This document shows, piece after piece, positions 6,147-8,356 of a stretch of DNA of 8,356 nt; the first letter of the stretch is position 1, and every line of letters begins with the position of its first letter. A model generated the notes under the pieces. The model was not told the origin of the DNA and did no database searches. It worked only from the letters and a program-made list of their open reading frames with translations. The position numbers and the translations under genes are program-made. The DNA comes from Candidatus Gerdarchaeota archaeon (GTDB lineage Archaea > Asgardarchaeota > Heimdallarchaeia > JABLTI01). The DNA lies in contig JAEORJ010000145.1 in assembly GCA_016840945.1 (NCBI GenBank), positions 1 through 8,356 on the forward strand, read 5' to 3'.

Positions 6147-7082
6147 TTACTTCAATAAAAGAGATAGATTCCTCTTTATTATTGGTAAGTAATAATAAGC
6201 ATGTTCGGCCTTGAACATCTGTAATTTTGTTATAGCTGAATTAAGTATTGCTTCTTCCCCTTCGCCTTTTAAGAGAGCAGCAGTTTCATCAGTTGTTACA
6301 TCTTGATATTTTCTTGTGTTTGTGATAGCAAACTGGTTTCCAGGACAATACATCTGACATTTCATACAACCCATTAATGCATTATGAGCATCAGCAGGAA
6401 CCCATTCAGGTATTTCTCCTTGAATTTCATTATATAGGGGAATACAACGTTCAACATTAAGAACAAAATTATCTTCAGAAATTGCTTGGGTTGGACAACT
6501 ATCATAACAAAGGGAGCCATTCTCGCAACTGTCCATCATTTCGACCTCTTCCCAATGATCCATAGAAAACTCATAATCAGTAAAATAAACCCAAAGTTCG
6601 ATCAAGCTGCCAAGTTCATCTGCATAGCTAATATTATTGCGACCATATTTGACCAAACCAGTATTAGCAGCCAATAATTTCATGTGTAATTTTCTTGTTT
6701 GATAAACTTGATAACCAGATTCTTTGATAATTTGTGATAAAACAAATTTCTCCATTTCATCCTTTGTTACACTAGTTTGAGAATAATTAGGAGGAATCAT
6801 TACTTCTTGCATTTTCCCATTATGTTCAAAATTAATCAAAACGAGTCTGTTTTCTTGAGCTAAAACAATAATAGATTTGGCATTTGGAAATTCTTCGGGG
6901 ATTTCAAATTTAAAATTACCAATATAGTGTTGTATCACTTCATTTTGAGATATTTTGCCTTCTTCCTTTAATTTATCAATTTTTTTCTGCAATTCAGATA
7001 AATGCTCAACAGATAGAACACGATATTTTATTCGTAAATCATTTAACTCTAAATCAGTTGGGATGGAATTTTTACTGTTCAT
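6147..7082 (-). CDS. QueG-like double [4Fe-4S] protein with one cluster ligand replaced
   Basis: A 311-residue soluble protein related to epoxyqueuosine reductase (QueG) and the 4Fe-4S double-cluster family. Residues 57-100 carry the family's opening (IPEEFPNAKSIIVLA, then MIPPNY). KLLAANTGLVKYGRNNISY (135-153) matches the QueG segment following the substrate/cofactor domain. Cluster I is C186-ENG-SL-C192-YDS-C196-P, where relatives have C-x2-C-x2-C-x3-CP, so the second cysteine is G189. The fourth CxxCP-type set is complete: C213 in RCIPLYNE and C239-x2-C242-x3-C246-P. QueG proper has about 340-380 residues; this is shorter and lacks a HEAT-like tail. A true QueG role is doubtful; an orphan redox protein is more likely. 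Start ATG 7082 has AGGTGA four bases upstream, and a TATA-like TTTATAAA lies about 55 bases upstream. Confidence 0.82.
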   Translation of the reverse strand: MNSKNSIPTDLELNDLRIKYRVLSVEHLSELQKKIDKLKEEGKISQNEVIQHYIGNFKFEIPEEFPNAKSIIVLAQENRLVLINFEHNGKMQEVMIPPNYSQTSVTKDEMEKFVLSQIIKESGYQVYQTRKLHMKLLAANTGLVKYGRNNISYADELGSLIELWVYFTDYEFSMDHWEEVEMMDSCENGSLCYDSCPTQAISEDNFVLNVERCIPLYNEIQGEIPEWVPADAHNALMGCMKCQMYCPGNQFAITNTRKYQDVTTDETAALLKGEGEEAILNSAITKLQMFKAEHAYYYLPIIKRNLSLLLK

Positions 7083-7086
7083 TACT

Positions 7087-7092
7087 TCACCT
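7087..7092 (-). promoter_or_regulatory. Shine-Dalgarno AGGTGA of the QueG-like gene
   Basis: On the minus strand AGGTGA precedes ATG 7082 by four bases. It supports this start and shows that the transcript has a leader. Confidence 0.6.
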
Positions 7093-7136
7093 TTGTTTAG
7101 TGAATTATTTCCTAATTGAAATTATATGAATCATAG

Positions 7137-7144
7137 TTTATAAA
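7137..7144 (-). promoter_or_regulatory. TATA-like box TTTATAAA for the QueG-like gene
   Basis: A perfect 8-base TTTATAAA, close to the archaeal TATA consensus, lies about 55 bases before ATG 7082. Initiation about 25 bases downstream would give a 30-base leader containing the Shine-Dalgarno. It overlaps the U-tract of the comE terminator. Confidence 0.45.
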
Positions 7145-7165
7145 AAATTCTCACCCATCTGAGAA
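7142..7165 (-). terminator. Intrinsic-type terminator after comE
   Basis: Read on the minus strand: stem TTCTCA (7165-7160), loop GATGGG, stem TGAGAA (7153-7148), then six T (7147-7142). It starts 33 bases after the comE stop and should end the comD-comE transcript. Confidence 0.6.
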
Positions 7166-7198
7166 ATTATTCTGTTTTTAATTAGAAAATCATCAGTT

Positions 7199-7774
7199 TC
7201 AATCATCTTTCTTAGTGTTAGTAATTTTAGCAATAATTTTTTGACTAATTTGTTCGGGTTGCCAGGGTATATTGGTCAATCCCTCTTTAGCTTCATCAAT
7301 GGTAAGGTGAAGTATTGCAAAAGTATTCGTTGAAAGGAATTCACTAAGATTATCAATAATGTCTATCGAGTTAGCTTTCTTTGAAGCTTTAAAGCCAATG
7401 GTAAAGGAATCGAGGAATTTAGTATAGTTTAATGCTGATGAAACTGTTAATTGTCCGCCTGTGGTGTAATATTTATTATTATCCAGAATGAGGATTTTCA
7501 AGTTGGCTGGTTGATAGAAAGCAGCTGTAACTGATGAACCTAATCCCATAAGGAAATTACCATCACCAGTAATAACTAATACTCTTCTCTCAGGATTAGT
7601 TAGTGCTAGTCCTAGACCAACAGAAATGGGTAATCCCATAGATCCTCGAAGATAGATTTGCGGTTGAGGTAAATGATGAAAAACTTCACGACTGATATTG
7701 CCATTAGAACTAACAACAATATCACTTTCTTGAATGAATTCTTTAAGAGCTTTGATGACTTCATATCCTTTCAT
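7199..7774 (-). CDS. comE: Sulfopyruvate decarboxylase beta subunit (ComE-like), TPP-binding half
   Basis: A 191-residue protein, close to the roughly 190 residues of archaeal ComE. With ComD it would decarboxylate 3-sulfopyruvate to sulfoacetaldehyde, a step of coenzyme M synthesis. The thiamine-diphosphate/Mg motif is GDG (70-72) with N73, ending about 27 residues later at D98-N99-N100. YLRGSMGLPISVGLGLAL (41-58) is the conserved entry to the fold. After the NN comes KYYTTGGQ, resembling ComE (DN..Y..TGGQ) more than phosphonopyruvate decarboxylase, which usually has NNGAHDSVGGQ. The ATG overlaps the comD stop by four bases (ATGA), with AAGGAGTG ending 8 bases upstream: translational coupling for a 1:1 complex. 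Neither comA, comB nor comC is in the window. Phosphonopyruvate decarboxylase is the alternative. Confidence 0.83.
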   Translation of the reverse strand: MKGYEVIKALKEFIQESDIVVSSNGNISREVFHHLPQPQIYLRGSMGLPISVGLGLALTNPERRVLVITGDGNFLMGLGSSVTAAFYQPANLKILILDNNKYYTTGGQLTVSSALNYTKFLDSFTIGFKASKKANSIDIIDNLSEFLSTNTFAILHLTIDEAKEGLTNIPWQPEQISQKIIAKITNTKKDD

Positions 7775-8274
7775 TCACTTAACACTCCTTTCTTAACAAG
7801 TAAAGCAACTGGGGATTTTGTTGCTATCATTTCTTGTATGGCAAGATTTATTGTTGATTCCCAGAAATCTTCAGTTAAAGTCCAATATGGTAGTTTTAGT
7901 GATTTCAACATAGGTTCAGTTAATTCACCCATTAGAGAATGTTCAGGGAAATCTCTATCAGACTCTAAACCACGATAACTAATCAGTATAAGCATTGGTA
8001 GCTTGTAAAGTTGAGCAAGAGAAGTGAGTGCATCACCAATATTACCGAGACCACTGTTCTGCATATACACTAAGGAATGCTTCCCTGAAAAAGCCGCTCC
8101 GCAAGCAACACCTATAGCCTCATCTTCTCGAGTAGCATAAATGTGCTGTAAAGATAATTCATTTTCTTTTATTGTTAATGTAGTAAGAAATTCTTTGAAA
8201 TAAGAACAAGGAACCCCACTAATGATATCAAAATTTTCCTCAAGATATGAAACAAAATTTTTTGGATCAATCAT
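7771..8274 (-). CDS. comD: Sulfopyruvate decarboxylase alpha subunit (ComD-like)
   Basis: A 167-residue protein, the usual size for a separate ComD (about 170). It is the pyrimidine-binding half of the thiamine-diphosphate enzyme. FDIISGVPCSYFKEFL (15-30) opens the domain. TREDEAIGVACGAA (48-61) carries E50, placed where this family has the glutamate that activates the cofactor's aminopyrimidine. VYMQNSGLGN (69-78) and LYKLPMLILISYRG (89-102) are the diagnostic blocks shared by ComD and phosphonopyruvate decarboxylase; the TREDEA form points to ComD. The start ATG 8274 has GAGGA six bases upstream. The stop overlaps the comE start. The enzyme is soluble and forms a complex with ComE. What lies upstream, beyond the right edge, would tell whether this serves coenzyme M, sulfonate or phosphonate metabolism. 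Confidence 0.84.
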   Translation of the reverse strand: MIDPKNFVSYLEENFDIISGVPCSYFKEFLTTLTIKENELSLQHIYATREDEAIGVACGAAFSGKHSLVYMQNSGLGNIGDALTSLAQLYKLPMLILISYRGLESDRDFPEHSLMGELTEPMLKSLKLPYWTLTEDFWESTINLAIQEMIATKSPVALLVKKGVLSE

Positions 8275-8320
8275 TCTGAATCCTCATTATGTATAAGTTG
8301 TTCTGCTTTATGAATCTTTT

Positions 8321-8351
8321 ATCTTGAAGATTGTTAATGTTTATTCAAGAT
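8321..8351. promoter_or_regulatory. Inverted repeat ATCTTGAA-N15-TTCAAGAT upstream of comD
   Basis: Perfect 8-bp arms at 8321-8328 and 8344-8351, centred about 62 bases before the comD start. The left arm also sits in ATCTTGAAGAT, a near-palindrome of its own (8321-8331). It may be an operator for comDE or a terminator stem of a gene beyond the right edge. No T run follows either arm, so operator is slightly preferred. Confidence 0.35.
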
Positions 8352-8356
8352 TAACT

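Noticed and set aside
5965..6192. Open frame of 75 codons on the plus strand
   Set aside because: Antisense to the starts and ends of two confident minus genes; low-complexity Phe/Lys/Ile product typical of AT-rich shadows.
6486..6677. Open frame of 63 codons on the plus strand
   Set aside because: Antisense to the cysteine-rich part of the QueG-like gene; no support.
7673..7978. Open frame of 101 codons on the plus strand
   Set aside because: Antisense to the comD/comE junction, where both real genes carry clear family motifs.
5142..8274. A single pathway operon of comDE, QueG-like and UbiA genes
   Set aside because: They share a strand, but a terminator, a separate TATA-like box and a 63-base T-rich gap break the run, and no chemistry links all of them.
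1..8356. CRISPR array, tRNA, rRNA, insertion sequence or phage element
   Set aside because: No spaced direct repeats, no T-loop or cloverleaf pattern in the gaps, and no transposase or integrase motifs.

Overview
The window is an AT-rich stretch from an archaeon, to judge by its genes. It carries separate alpha and beta subunits of a ComDE-type sulfopyruvate decarboxylase, a UbiA-family prenyltransferase, a DUF362 ectoprotein with archaeal-looking membrane anchors, a TM2-domain protein with a C-terminal zinc ribbon, and T-rich 3' ends. Several genes also have clear Shine-Dalgarno sites. The mix would suit an Asgard or other low-GC uncultured lineage, but no diagnostic marker is present, so the phylum is a guess. 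There is no rRNA, tRNA, CRISPR array, transposase or phage gene, and no intergenic gap exceeds about 160 bases.

Layout. 1-430 (+): 3' part of a TM2-domain / zinc-ribbon membrane protein that runs in from the left edge. 448-699 (-): a small CxxC...CxxC zinc-ribbon protein. 840-2027 (+): an M28-family metallopeptidase with a long helical insertion, started by TTG behind a good Shine-Dalgarno. 2058-2801 (-): a secreted, C-terminally anchored beta-sandwich protein, convergent with the peptidase. 2960-4612 (+): a membrane-anchored DUF362 protein, divergent from the previous gene across 158 bases. 4664-5131 (+): an unrecognised 155-residue protein, probably cotranscribed. 5142-6083 (-): UbiA-family prenyltransferase. 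6147-7082 (-): a QueG-like double [4Fe-4S] protein that lacks one expected cluster ligand. 7199-8274 (-): comE- and comD-like genes overlapping by 4 bases, followed by an intrinsic-type terminator.

How the genes may work together. Only comD/comE form a demonstrable unit: they are the two halves of one thiamine-diphosphate enzyme. The two ectoproteins at 2058-4612 share a divergent promoter region and could be surface partners. The minus-strand run comDE, QueG-like, UbiA has the same orientation, but a terminator and a separate TATA-like box interrupt it, so a joint pathway is speculation. I do not see convincing evidence of a wholly new multi-gene system. The most notable points are the Cys-to-Gly change in the QueG-like protein, the insertion in the M28 peptidase, the ComDE pair whose pathway is unknown here, and a terminator U-tract that appears to double as the next gene's TATA box.
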